A DNA stretch of 39,751 nucleotides from NCBI GenBank assembly GCA_964620535.1, contig CAZUHN010000053.1, forward strand, positions 1 through 39,751. The letters run 5' to 3'. A program made the position numbers and the translations under genes. The stretch is from CAZUHN01 sp964620535. Lineage in GTDB: Bacteria > UBA8248. Below are positions 1 to 7,930 of the stretch, piece by piece; position 1 is the stretch's first letter; every line of letters begins with the position of its first letter. Below the pieces are notes generated by a model. The model did not search any database, had not been told where the DNA came from, and saw only the letters and a program-made list of their open reading frames with translations.

Positions 1-163
1 CAATTGTGGCGGGGAGCCAAAATCCAATAATCCGCGGCGGGGCGGGCCTCCCGGAGAGAAATTTTTGCAAGGTGCCGTAGCGCGGTAAATCGGCGAGCGG
101 GGAAAGGGCCCGGTGGGATTTCACCGAGAGAAGGTTCAGGAGAAATTCCCCCTCAATGGTCAC
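1..163 (-). CDS. Possible 5' end of an unknown gene, cut by the left edge
   Basis: An open frame starts at a GTG at 163 and runs off the window after 54 codons. An AAGGG-like ribosome site lies just upstream of the GTG. The peptide begins VTIEGEFLLNLL and later contains LPRYGTLQKF and RIIGFWLP, a mixture of hydrophobic and basic stretches that reads more like protein than the other frames. The GTG overlaps the stop of a 29-codon frame (160-249) as ATGTGA, an arrangement typical of translational coupling. I do not recognise the family. It could also be chance in GC-rich DNA, because only 54 codons are visible. Confidence 0.3.
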   Translation of the reverse strand, partial: MTIEGEFLLNLLSVKSHRALSPLADLPRYGTLQKFLSGRPAPPRIIGFWLPATI

Positions 164-249
164 ATTCCCTTTTTTTCTGTGCTTCCCTTTGATTTTTTGT
201 CTTGTTCTTTCTCGGGTACCGGCCCTTCTTCTGAGTTGATATCCGTCAT
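160..249 (-). CDS. Small charged ORF, 29 codons, function unknown
   Basis: ATG at 249 opens a 29-residue frame rich in Glu and Lys (starts MTDINSEEGPVPEKEQ) that ends in TGA overlapping the GTG at 163. A weak GGTGG lies about 10 bases upstream. It may be a short leader cistron, the charged N-terminus of the edge gene split by a slip in the A7 run at 170-176, or not a gene. Confidence 0.2.
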   Translation of the reverse strand: MTDINSEEGPVPEKEQDKKSKGSTEKKGM

Positions 250-325
250 TGAATCGTCCACCGTCGGTATGGTTTGTGAATGGCGCGGGCAATCGCGCAG
301 GAAAAGATTTCCACAGACGGGCCGC

Positions 326-1157
326 TTAGAAAAGCGTAAGGAAGAATTCCCTTGTGGCACGCAGGAAAGCCTCGGGATCGTCCAAAAAAAGGTGATGGCC
401 GGCGTCTTCGATGCGGACGATCTCGACATGGGGGCAGGCCTGCCGAATCCATTCGAGGTCTTCCGGGAGCAGCCTGTCGGATTGCCCGCCCACAAGGAGT
501 CTTGCCGGCGCGCGAACTTTCTTCCAGCCAGGCCGCAGGGCCGTCCTCACGCGGCTTCGGTGAAAAGCCCGGTCTGTCTTCGAAATCCATGTGCCGTCTT
601 TTTCGGCCCGGATGCTGTGCCGCGCGATGCGGGCGATCTCGGCGGGATCCGCCTTGCCATCGGAAGGAATGAGCCGGAACTTTTCGATGAACAGCTCGGC
701 AGAGAGCCAGGGCCGGCTTGGTTTGTGCCCGAAACCGCGCACCTCTTCAATTATGCGGTCCGTGATATCGAGCGGTGCGTCCGCCACGAGAAGACCCAAC
801 AGATTCGGCATGCTTCCCTCGTAAAGCTTTACCGCGATGACGCCGCCAAGCGAATGTGCGAGGACGGCGGGCGGCGTGTTCGTCTCCCACCCCGCCCATT
901 GGGCCCAGGCTGCGAGATCTTTTTCGAGAGCATCGTAGCTATAGTCCTCGGCCCAGTCACTATCGCCGTGTCCCCGCAGGTCCGGGGCGACAGGACGGAA
1001 CAAATCCTCGAATTCGGGCGCGATGCGGTCCCACCAGTGGGCGTGGGCGCCCGCTCCGTGAAGCAAGAGGAGGACGGGCTTGTTTTCCCCCCCCGTGATC
1101 GAGGGCGTGAAGCCGGACTCCGCAACGTTCGATGAAAACGCTTTTCGGATCTGCCAT
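326..1157 (-). CDS. Alpha/beta hydrolase, apparently frameshifted near its N-terminus
   Basis: This is a single-domain alpha/beta-hydrolase fold protein of about 277 residues. Visible family features are the oxyanion strand LLLLHGAGAHAHWWD, the nucleophile elbow AHSLGG, the acid Asp in GGQSDRLLP, and the catalytic His in DAGHHLFLDD. The natural N-terminus (MADPKSVFIERCGVRLHALD, ATG at 1157) lies in a different frame from the rest. The two frames meet at a C8 tract on the plus strand (1087-1094), and dropping one base gives a continuous LDHGGENKPVLLLLHG. In the frame of the body an ATG at 1174 gives a 282-residue protein with an atypical N-terminus. The gene is therefore either broken, phase-variable or misassembled. 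The substrate cannot be told. It lies 81 bases downstream of mrpG on the same strand. Confidence 0.8.
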
Positions 1158-1238
1158 AGGAGTTCCGTTATCAAAATTGGTGCCGGGTTGTAAGGTAATC
1201 CAGGGGGGGCAAGGGCAGCGGAATTTTATTGCCCGCTT

Positions 1239-1601
1239 TTATCCGGGCTCGTCCCCCGCTCCGCCGATTTTCTCTGAGGCCAGATAGGGGCCGTACTCGT
1301 CTATTGTCGTTAAGGGAGAAAGATCGGGACCTTTTCGGTAGGCGGCCCGGGCGATTAGGTGTGCTGCCACGGGTGCGGTGAGAAAAAGAAAAAAAACAGC
1401 GAGAGTCGTCTGGGTGACAATATCCACTTTTTGAAACGCCAGACTCGTCGCCAGGAGGATTCCTATCATCCCGAACGTGGTGCTTTTCGTTGCGGCGTGC
1501 ATCCTAGAGTAAACGTCCGGGAGGCGCACCAGGCCGATGCCTGAGAGCAGCAAGAAGAAAGCGCCCAGTACGACACCCGCTACGGCAATGGTCTCACTCA
1601 A
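1239..1601 (-). CDS. mrpG: Na+/H+ antiporter subunit MrpG (MnhG)
   Basis: This is the last gene of the Mrp operon (120 aa). It is a small inner-membrane subunit with three hydrophobic segments (about residues 5-25, 42-60 and 65-88). The motif GIGLVRLPDVYSRMHAATKS is the family signature. Mrp complexes are hetero-oligomeric antiporters that exchange cytoplasmic Na+ (or K+) for external H+. MrpG is needed for assembly, although its own role in transport is unclear. Its start overlaps the end of mrpF by 8 bases, which indicates translational coupling. The length is normal for the family. Confidence 0.95.
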   Translation of the reverse strand: MSETIAVAGVVLGAFFLLLSGIGLVRLPDVYSRMHAATKSTTFGMIGILLATSLAFQKVDIVTQTTLAVFFLFLTAPVAAHLIARAAYRKGPDLSPLTTIDEYGPYLASEKIGGAGDEPG

Positions 1602-1863
1602 TGATCCTTCCCCTTTCCAGGAATTTCGCGAATACCGTCGTCCCGACGAAGGCGAGAATCGCCAGTGCGAGCACGACGAGGACGAAAGACTTCTCTCCCG
1701 TCCGGATGGCGGAGAGCGCGATGACTCCGAGCAGATTGGTGGCGATCGTGTCCGCCGCGACCACGCGGTCAGCGATGGTGGGACCCTTCACCAGGCGGTA
1801 GAAGCAAAGCGCGATGGCGATCCCGATGGCCCATAAACCGATAACAACGGCGGTTTGTATCAT
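1594..1863 (-). CDS. mrpF: Na+/H+ antiporter subunit MrpF (MnhF)
   Basis: An 89-aa hydrophobic protein with three predicted transmembrane helices. The central RLVKGPTIADRVVAADTIATN is the MrpF family hallmark and carries the conserved GP...DRVVA...D pattern. MrpF is a small subunit of the Mrp antiporter, and Bacillus MrpF has been linked to cholate efflux as well as Na+ export. Its ATG overlaps the mrpE stop by four bases (ATGA type), and its end overlaps mrpG by eight, so the three small subunits are translated as a coupled unit. Confidence 0.95.
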   Translation of the reverse strand: MIQTAVVIGLWAIGIAIALCFYRLVKGPTIADRVVAADTIATNLLGVIALSAIRTGEKSFVLVVLALAILAFVGTTVFAKFLERGRIIE

Positions 1864-2333
1864 TCCATGGCCCTCACCAGGGGATCCTCCAGGCCTCGCC
1901 GGATGGAATTTCGCACTTCGTCGGGGTGTTCGATGTCCAGGGTGTGGACGAAAATCGTGGAGGCGTCCTCGGAAATGTCAACGCTGAGCGTACCGGGCGT
2001 TAGAGTGATCGAATTCGCGAGGAGGGTGACGCTGAGGGGTTTCTTGCAGCGGGTCCGGTAGGCCAGGAGTCCGGGCCGAATGTTCAGCCTGGGCGAAAGC
2101 ACAATTTTCATCACCTGAATGTTTGCAACCACGACTTCCCAAAGGAAACTCAAGGAAAAGCGAATGATGTTCCCGCCCCGGTGGAAGGCTTTCTCCTGGT
2201 GATAGGTTTTTCGCAAAAAGGCGACGATGAGCAGCCCGAAGATCAGGCCTACGAAGAGATCGCCCGCGGTGGTTTGCCCCTTTAACAACATCCAGATGAA
2301 CGCGATGGTGAGAACGAGCGTAGCTAAGGGCAT
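1860..2333 (-). CDS. mrpE: Na+/H+ antiporter subunit MrpE (MnhE)
   Basis: A 157-aa subunit with hydrophobic helices at the N-terminus (about residues 5-42) and a soluble C-terminal domain. Family landmarks are the FLWEVVVANIQVMKIVLSP stretch and the later NSITLTPGTLSVDI, both strongly conserved in MrpE. The gene begins 27 bases after mrpD and overlaps mrpF by four bases. Its length matches the family, and nothing is truncated. Confidence 0.95.
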   Translation of the reverse strand: MPLATLVLTIAFIWMLLKGQTTAGDLFVGLIFGLLIVAFLRKTYHQEKAFHRGGNIIRFSLSFLWEVVVANIQVMKIVLSPRLNIRPGLLAYRTRCKKPLSVTLLANSITLTPGTLSVDISEDASTIFVHTLDIEHPDEVRNSIRRGLEDPLVRAME

Positions 2334-2360
2334 TTTTCACTTTCCTTCATCGGTCGCCTG

Positions 2361-3836
2361 TTAGGGGGCGCTCTGCATGGCCGCGATGTAGAGCGCCGGG
2401 GCGGAGATTTGCGTGGCGACGAGTTGAGACCATTCGTAAAGCCAGGGTACCCCCAGGCCGAATATGATCGCAAAGGCCGAGAGGAAGGCGACCGGTGCAT
2501 ACATGGCGGCGGGTGCCGATCCCGCATCGCCTCCCCCTGTCCCCCAGGCCATGCGCTGGTAGGTAGTGAAATTGTAGAAAAGGGAGAGCACCCCCATCGC
2601 CAGCGCAATTGCGGTGGCGAGATATGCTCCCCCGCTGAAGCCCGCTTGGAGGAGGAAAAGTTTCGAGAAAAATCCGTTCAGGGGGGGGATCCCTGCAAGG
2701 GAAAGAAAACCGATGAGCAGGAGAGTGCTCGCAAAGGGGGTTTTCGTCATCAACCCGCCCATTTCATCCAGGTCCACAGTCCCCGTCAGCTTCTGGTTAA
2801 GCCCCGCGCCCAACAGCAGGGAGCTTTTCAAGAAAGCATGGCTCACGATGTAGAAAACCGCCGCTGTAAGTCCCGCTGGGGTAAGGAGTGCGATGCCGAA
2901 GGCGATGTAGCCGAGTTGGTTTATGGTGCTGTAGGCCAGAATACGCTTGAGGCTCTTTTGTGGAAGAGTTCCCAGGGCGCCGAAAATGATGGTCGCCAGC
3001 GCAAACCCCATTAATAGCCCCTGAAGGACCTTGTAAGGGTCTGGAAAGATAAGCGTCGCGCTGCGGATGATGGCGTATATCCCCACCTTGACCATGACGC
3101 CGGCCAGAATGGCGGCGATCGGGGTGGGCGAGATGGAGTGCGCCGAGGGAAGCCAAAGGTGCATGGGGAAAATTGCGGCCTTCACGCTGAAGACAATCAA
3201 GAAGATGAAGGCGGTTACAACGAGGAGGGGGCGGGGGCCCAATTCGCCGATCTTCACCGAGAGGTCCGCCATGTTCACCGTGCCCACCTGGGCGTATACC
3301 AGCGCGATCCCCAACAGAAAGAAAGCCGAGGCGATGAGGTTTAAGCAGGTGTACTTGAAGGCCATCTCAAGCTGTTCCAGATCGTAGTAAAAACCCAGAA
3401 GAGCGTAAGCGGCCATGAGCATCACCTCGAAAAAGACGAATAAGTTGAAGAGGTCGCCCGTTAGGAAGGATCCTTGGATTCCCATGATCAAGAAATGGAT
3501 CAGCGGGTGAAAAACTTCGCGCCGCTGATCTTCTGAGAGATAGCTTTGAGCAAAGACTGCCGAGGCGCCAACGATGCTCGAGGAAAGGCAGAGCATGGTG
3601 GAGGTGAGCCGGTCTGCCGCCAGAATGATTCCGAAGGGGAAGGGCCATAATCCCATTTTGTGGATGAAGATCTCCCCCCCCCCCGTCGCGCCCAATAGTG
3701 CCAGAGCGAAGGAGAGATTCACCGCCAGGGAAAGCAAGCTGAGTCCCTCCTGCCACGCCCTTGCCTGTCGGATGAGAAGGAGGAGGACCGCCGAAAGCAG
3801 CGGAAGCACGATCGGCAAGGGCAAATACAAGCTCAT
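2361..3836 (-). CDS. mrpD: Na+/H+ antiporter subunit MrpD (MnhD), NuoN/NuoM-like
   Basis: A 491-aa polytopic membrane protein of the Proton_antipo_M family, homologous to the proton-pumping subunits NuoL/M/N of complex I. The charged residues of the putative proton path are in place: Glu137 in NLFVFFEVMLMAAYALLG and Lys219 in FSVKAAIFPMHLWLPSAHS, the same positions as in Bacillus MrpD. The motif YSTINQLGYIAFG is also present. The length is normal. It overlaps mrpC by four bases upstream. Together with MrpA it is expected to form the ion-translocating core of the antiporter in the cytoplasmic membrane. Confidence 0.97.
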   Translation of the reverse strand: MSLYLPLPIVLPLLSAVLLLLIRQARAWQEGLSLLSLAVNLSFALALLGATGGGEIFIHKMGLWPFPFGIILAADRLTSTMLCLSSSIVGASAVFAQSYLSEDQRREVFHPLIHFLIMGIQGSFLTGDLFNLFVFFEVMLMAAYALLGFYYDLEQLEMAFKYTCLNLIASAFFLLGIALVYAQVGTVNMADLSVKIGELGPRPLLVVTAFIFLIVFSVKAAIFPMHLWLPSAHSISPTPIAAILAGVMVKVGIYAIIRSATLIFPDPYKVLQGLLMGFALATIIFGALGTLPQKSLKRILAYSTINQLGYIAFGIALLTPAGLTAAVFYIVSHAFLKSSLLLGAGLNQKLTGTVDLDEMGGLMTKTPFASTLLLIGFLSLAGIPPLNGFFSKLFLLQAGFSGGAYLATAIALAMGVLSLFYNFTTYQRMAWGTGGGDAGSAPAAMYAPVAFLSAFAIIFGLGVPWLYEWSQLVATQISAPALYIAAMQSAP

Positions 3837-4180
3837 CCTTTGAGCCTCCGAAGGTGATCGACGTCGTCGGTTTTAAATTTTTGGTAAGCGGTCAAAACGA
3901 GGACGAGCAGAAAAGCCGTGACCGCAAAGCTGATCACGATGGCGGTGAGCACCATGGCCTGTGGGAGGGGATCCACGTAGCCGAGCGGGTCGATTGGCCC
4001 GGGACCCGGAACGATGGGCGCCTTTCCCTGCGCCACCCACCCGGAGGCAATGATCATGAGATTTGTGGAGTGGCTGAGGAGGGAGAGGCCTAAGACGAGT
4101 TGGAGCAGCCTCCGCTGCATGATGAGATAGGCGCCCGCCATCACCAACGCCCCGATTGTGCCTGAAAGAATCCAAATCAT
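3833..4180 (-). CDS. mrpC: Na+/H+ antiporter subunit MrpC (MnhC), NuoK-like
   Basis: A 115-aa NuoK homologue with three transmembrane helices (about residues 3-22, 29-50 and 75-100). The segment LVLGLSLLSHSTNLMIIASG is the NuoK/MrpC signature around the second helix. The following GPGPIDPLGYVDPLPQAMVLTAIVI contains the conserved proline-rich loop leading to the third helix. It sits 16 bases after mrpB and overlaps mrpD by four. It packs against MrpA/MrpD in the membrane arm of the antiporter. Confidence 0.95.
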   Translation of the reverse strand: MIWILSGTIGALVMAGAYLIMQRRLLQLVLGLSLLSHSTNLMIIASGWVAQGKAPIVPGPGPIDPLGYVDPLPQAMVLTAIVISFAVTAFLLVLVLTAYQKFKTDDVDHLRRLKG

Positions 4181-4196
4181 CTCGATTCCAAATCCT

Positions 4197-4622
4197 CTAT
4201 CTGTTTCCCTGCCGCCGGTCGCAGAAAATCGTCAGGATGGACATCACCACGCCGACGACCACTCCGTAAACACCGAGGTCAAAAAGGAACGCCGTGAATA
4301 CTTCAATCTCACCGATGAAGGGGATCTTGAATTCGTAAATGCCGCTCTTGAGATACGCCCCGAAGAGGAGGCCGAAAATTCCGACGAAAACCGAGAACGC
4401 GAGGGCGGCCGAAAAGATGCGATCCCATGGCCAGTGAAACCTGCGCCAGCCTTCTTGCGAGTCGAAGGTGACCCACTGAAGGATGAATCCGACTGACGTC
4501 ATAAGGCCCGCGATGAACCCTCCCCCGGGCTGATTGTGGCCAAAAAGAAGGAGGAATAAAGAAAAGAGGAGCGTCAGATGCAACACGATGGGCGCGACCG
4601 TCCGAAGGATTAGTGATCGCAT
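4197..4622 (-). CDS. mrpB: Na+/H+ antiporter subunit MrpB (MnhB)
   Basis: A 141-aa subunit starting at the ATG at 4622 (MRSLILRTVAPIVL). Four hydrophobic segments are visible. The motif LFGHNQPGGGFIAGLM is the MnhB signature, and the C-terminus FDLGVYGVVVGVVMSILTIF is also typical. The start lies inside the last codons of mrpA, overlapping it by 13 bases, which implies coupled translation. A longer frame reading upstream to 5222 is only antisense-free extension into mrpA and is not the start. This separate MrpB complements the MrpA C-terminal domain. Confidence 0.95.
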   Translation of the reverse strand: MRSLILRTVAPIVLHLTLLFSLFLLLFGHNQPGGGFIAGLMTSVGFILQWVTFDSQEGWRRFHWPWDRIFSAALAFSVFVGIFGLLFGAYLKSGIYEFKIPFIGEIEVFTAFLFDLGVYGVVVGVVMSILTIFCDRRQGNR

Positions 4623-6952
4623 TTTACATCTCTCACCAGGCGCATCATGGCGTAGATTGCCACACCGGCGATCGCCAAAACGGTGATCTCGCCTAGCGTA
4701 TCGTAACCTCGGTAATCGACGATGATGGCGTTCACCACATTTTTGAAGCCGGCGACGGGCTTGCTCGTCCGCATGAAGTAGTCCGCCACCGTTCGAAGGT
4801 GATGGCTGTTCATGGAGAGGGCCATCACGGCCGCGGCGGTTCCACCGAGGAAGAGGGAGATCGCCCAGTCCCAGATGTTCTTTCCCGCGCGCCGTGAGAT
4901 GGGCTCGAACTCGGGCAGGAACCAAAAAACGAGAAGGAAAAGAATCACGGAGGCCGACTCGATGAGGATTTGGGTGAGGGCGAGATCGGGGGCCTTGAGC
5001 AGAATGTAAAGCACTGAAATGAGATAGCCAGTCGTTCCGAGCGCCAGGATGGCCGAAAGGCGGTTGCGGAAGAGGGCCGTGGCGAGGGCGGCGAAGGCGA
5101 TAAAAACGCCGAGGGTGAGCGGGAGGAGGGGAATTCCCGAAAGGGAGGGCCAGGTTCCCAGCGCCCAACCGGTTTTCCCTGTCACAAAAAGCCCGATAAG
5201 GGCGGCGGCGACCAGCATCCACCGAAGGTACCGCCTGAGATAGCCGTCCTGAAGGGCGGTGAGGATGGGCCAGCTGTAGAAAACCGCCGCCCGGGTGCTT
5301 CCGTCATACACTTTGTTCGGCCCGGGGCCGTGCCGCCAATACCAGGCGGCCTTCTCTAAGATCTTTTCCACGAAGGATCGGCCCCAAATGTATAGGGAGA
5401 GGCCGGCGGCGATGGTGACGAGAGACATGCGAAGGGGAGTGTTGACCCCGTGCCACAGCGCGAGGTGGAATTCCGGCGCCTCGCGGGCGCCGAGGGTGGC
5501 GGCGGCGGCGGGAAGAATCAGGGAATCCTGGATGAGGCCGGGCGCCACTCCGAAGGCAATGGCAAGGATGACCAAAATGAGGGGTGCCGCGAGCATCCCC
5601 GTCGGCGGATCGTGGGGGTGCTTGGGCGGTTCCTTCTCGGCTTTTTCCCAGAACGTAGCACCCAGAAAGCGAAGGTGGTAGAGCGCCGTGATGATTCCGG
5701 CGAGGAGGGTAAGCCAGGGCCAGAAGTTCGACCAGAGTCCGGGCCCCCCCGGATGAAGGCTCGCTCCGTAGAGCATTTCCTTCGTGATGAAACCGCCCAT
5801 CGGCGGAATGCCGATGAGGCTGATCGCGGCCAGGACGGCGAGGAGGTGGGTCCGCGGCATTTGGCGCCACAGTCCGCCCAGGAGACGGACGTCGCGCGTT
5901 CCCGTCTCGTGATCGATGATCCCCACCACCATGAACATGGCCGCCTTGGCGGCGGCGTGATTGTACAGGTGAAGGGTGGCGCCCACGATTGCCTCCTCGC
6001 CCCCGTAGCCGAGGAAGGTGACGATGAGGCCGAGCTGGCTGATTGTTCCGTAGGCCAGTATCGCTTTGAGGTCTGTGGCGCGAAGGGAGAGGAGCCCTCC
6101 CACGATCATGGTGGTCATCCCGAAGGCGATAACAATATAGCCCCAGGCGGGATGGGGACCCAGTAAAGGGTAGAAGCGGGAGAGCAGATAGATGCCGGCC
6201 TTGACCATGGTGGCCGAGTGGAGGAAGGCGCTGATGGGCGTTGGCGCCTCCATGGCGTTGGGCAGCCAAATGTGGAAAGGCCACTGGGCGCTTTTCGTGG
6301 CGGCTCCGACGATGATCAGGATGAAGGCGGCGAGGGAGACCGCGGCCGGATCGGCGCGCTCGATGAGCTGCGAAAGGTGCCACTCCCCCGTCGCTCCCCC
6401 GAGGAGGAGGAATCCTCCCAGCATGGCGAGCCCGCCGCCCCCTGTGATGAGAATCGCCTTCTGCGCCCCGTAGACGGACGCCTCCCGATCCCACCAGAAG
6501 CCGATGAGGAAGTAGGAGGTGATGCTGGTCAGTTCCCAGAAAATGAAGAACGAGATCAGGTGATCCGAAAAAACCACTCCTAGCATGGAGCCCATGAAGG
6601 CGATGAGGAAGGCGTAGTAGCGCCCGAAGGCCTCGTGCCCGTGGAGATACCAGAACGAGTAAAGGACGATGAGGGCGCCCATCCCGGCCACGAGGAAGCC
6701 CCACATTAGGCTCAACCCGTCGACGAGGAAGGAGACCTCCACGTTCGCGGCCGCCGCCCAGGGGATAACGTACAAAATGGATTTTCCCCCGCCCGCCTCC
6801 CAGGCGACGTAAAGGCGAACCAGTCCCCAGAGGCTGGCGATGGGCGCCAGCATCGCTATCCATGCCGTGTTTTTCCTTAATCGGTTGGAAAAGAAAGGAA
6901 TTAGGAGGGACGCAAGGAAGGGAGAAAAAACAACAGTTATTATATTCGTCAA
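4610..6952 (-). CDS. mrpA: Na+/H+ antiporter subunit MrpA (MnhA), NuoL-like
   Basis: A 780-aa first gene of the operon. Residues 1 to about 480 form the NuoL-like antiporter module, with Glu140 in FFIFWELTSITSYFLIGFWW, Lys220 in ATKSAQWPFHIWLP and Lys251 in HSATMVKAGIYLL, all matching residues needed for Na+/H+ exchange in Bacillus MrpA. The C-terminal part (about 600-780) carries the MrpA-specific helices and the DYRGYDTLGEITVLAIAGVAIY block. The start is a TTG at 6952, because an in-frame TGA lies two codons upstream and no ATG fits the family N-terminus. The ribosome site is weak (GGCGGC about 10 bases upstream). The weak site and rare start suggest modest expression of the first cistron. 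Confidence 0.96.
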   Translation of the reverse strand: MTNIITVVFSPFLASLLIPFFSNRLRKNTAWIAMLAPIASLWGLVRLYVAWEAGGGKSILYVIPWAAAANVEVSFLVDGLSLMWGFLVAGMGALIVLYSFWYLHGHEAFGRYYAFLIAFMGSMLGVVFSDHLISFFIFWELTSITSYFLIGFWWDREASVYGAQKAILITGGGGLAMLGGFLLLGGATGEWHLSQLIERADPAAVSLAAFILIIVGAATKSAQWPFHIWLPNAMEAPTPISAFLHSATMVKAGIYLLSRFYPLLGPHPAWGYIVIAFGMTTMIVGGLLSLRATDLKAILAYGTISQLGLIVTFLGYGGEEAIVGATLHLYNHAAAKAAMFMVVGIIDHETGTRDVRLLGGLWRQMPRTHLLAVLAAISLIGIPPMGGFITKEMLYGASLHPGGPGLWSNFWPWLTLLAGIITALYHLRFLGATFWEKAEKEPPKHPHDPPTGMLAAPLILVILAIAFGVAPGLIQDSLILPAAAATLGAREAPEFHLALWHGVNTPLRMSLVTIAAGLSLYIWGRSFVEKILEKAAWYWRHGPGPNKVYDGSTRAAVFYSWPILTALQDGYLRRYLRWMLVAAALIGLFVTGKTGWALGTWPSLSGIPLLPLTLGVFIAFAALATALFRNRLSAILALGTTGYLISVLYILLKAPDLALTQILIESASVILFLLVFWFLPEFEPISRRAGKNIWDWAISLFLGGTAAAVMALSMNSHHLRTVADYFMRTSKPVAGFKNVVNAIIVDYRGYDTLGEITVLAIAGVAIYAMMRLVRDVKCDH

Positions 6953-7003
6953 ATTTCAGCCGCCAATTCGCGGGTTAACCCTAAGGAAAACGGACGCTTA
7001 GGA

Positions 7004-7032
7004 ATTTTCGCATACATATCCACGTGTATCAA
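7004..7032 (-). promoter_or_regulatory. Candidate sigma70-type promoter for the mrp operon
   Basis: On the minus strand, TTGATA (7027-7032) is followed after 17 bases by GAAAAT (7004-7009), about 50 bases before the mrpA TTG. The -10 box is a weak match (4 of 6). A short inverted repeat, ATACA at 7012-7016 and TGTAT at 7025-7029, overlaps the spacer and could bind a regulator. The assignment rests on pattern only. Confidence 0.3.
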
Positions 7033-7147
7033 GCACATATGATTATTTAATTTGAAAAGAAAATGGATTTGAAAGAGAAATCGGCGTTCCCCGAGGAGGA
7101 GGGAAACGATAGGGCCAGGTATTCGTTTTCGCGATTTAGGATACGGG

Positions 7148-7640
7148 ATGGGAAATTCGCAGACTTACCAAATCTTTGTGCTCGGCCAAGGGTGGCGAAA
7201 ATGCGACACATCAATTCTCATGCATTTGTTTGACGGATATTGGCTGGCCGGCCCGAATCGCCTACTATTTTTGGGCCCTCGTTCCGGAGGGCGGTACCGA
7301 GGGGGAAATCTCCATTCTTGTGGATGTAGGCTCCCTTGAGGCCCACTACCAAAGGCGTTATCCGGATCTGGAAGAATACTGGCGGCCCGGCGATCTCCTT
7401 GCCCCCTTCGACATCAGGTCCTATGAGGTCGAAAGCGTCATTCTCACTCATCTGCACTGGGACCACTTCTCAGCCTGCCGGCTTTATTCCTCGACAAATT
7501 ATTTTTCTCCAGGAGAAAGAACTCGCTTTCTGGAGAAGCCTGGCGATCCGTCCCGGCTCACGCCCATCGAGAGGCGGACCTTCCTGTTTCGGTCGCGAAA
7601 GTCTATTGTTGCAGCGCCGTTTTTTTCGCGGTCAGCACGC
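7148..7640 (+). pseudogene. Metallo-beta-lactamase-fold hydrolase (lactonase-like) remnant
   Basis: Three reading frames together spell a metallo-beta-lactamase superfamily protein. Frame one from the ATG at 7148 gives YQIFVLGQGWRKCDTSILMH, a typical N-terminal strand. A one-base surplus near 7230 moves the match to the next frame, which gives ARIAYYFWALVPEGG and then the metal-binding motif ILTHLHWDHFSA (HxHxDH). A second one-base surplus in the T5 run near 7502-7506 moves it again, giving IIFLQEKELAFW, a segment that follows the motif in N-acyl homoserine lactonase-like enzymes. Homology fades after about 7560, and the 3' end overlaps the opposite gene at 7499-7879. The second half of the enzyme, with its remaining metal ligands, is missing, so it cannot be active. 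Confidence 0.7.
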
Positions 7641-7879
7641 TGCGGAATTTCCCGGAAGAACAAGGACGGCGAACCGCCTTTCATCACCTTGAGATAGGAG
7701 ATTGCCATTTTCTCTTTAGGATCCGCAAGGGTGAATCTATGGGCCGAAATATCACTCGGGAGTTGTCCTACCGCCCCGGCGAGGAGGGCGGAGGCGGCGA
7801 GCACCACGGCCAGCACTATGCCCTGCTTGAATCTCCGGTTTTGCCTTTTCAGCTGCTCCAGCCGTTTTTCCAAAGACAA
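7499..7879 (-). CDS. Membrane-anchored small protein with coiled-coil N-terminus, unknown function
   Basis: A 126-aa protein. Residues 1-18 are a charged helix (LEKRLEQLKRQNRRFKQG) likely to form a short coiled coil. Residues 19-39 are a hydrophobic anchor. The rest is a predicted extracytoplasmic segment built of degenerate repeats of the type F-x-L-x-D-x-x-x-K-x-R, then G-x-x-x-D-G-S-P, seen here as FTLADPKEK...GGSPSLFF and DFRDRNRKVRLSMGVSRDGSPG. Proteins with this layout are common but uncharacterised. The last 20 residues depart from the repeat (FSRKRVLSPGEK) and lie antisense to the lactonase remnant, so the C-terminus may have been replaced by the rearrangement there. The ATG at 7879 follows GGAGGGAGGAACC, a good ribosome site. 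Confidence 0.6.
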   Translation of the reverse strand: MSLEKRLEQLKRQNRRFKQGIVLAVVLAASALLAGAVGQLPSDISAHRFTLADPKEKMAISYLKVMKGGSPSLFFREIPQRADREKNGAATIDFRDRNRKVRLSMGVSRDGSPGFSRKRVLSPGEK

Positions 7880-7930
7880 GGTTCCTCCCTCCTTAGCGTG
7901 AAATTTCCGGTAACCCGAAAGTTGTGCACG

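Noticed and set aside
113..1135. Long plus-strand open frame opposite the hydrolase
   Set aside because: Arg/Pro-rich composition with no family features; it is antisense to a recognisable alpha/beta hydrolase.
4623..5222. Upstream extension of mrpB giving a 341-residue protein
   Set aside because: The extension is out-of-frame mrpA sequence; MrpB family length and the ATG at 4622 fix the start.
5304..6863. 519-codon minus-strand open frame within mrpA
   Set aside because: Out-of-frame, Arg/His/Pro-rich shadow of mrpA on the same strand.
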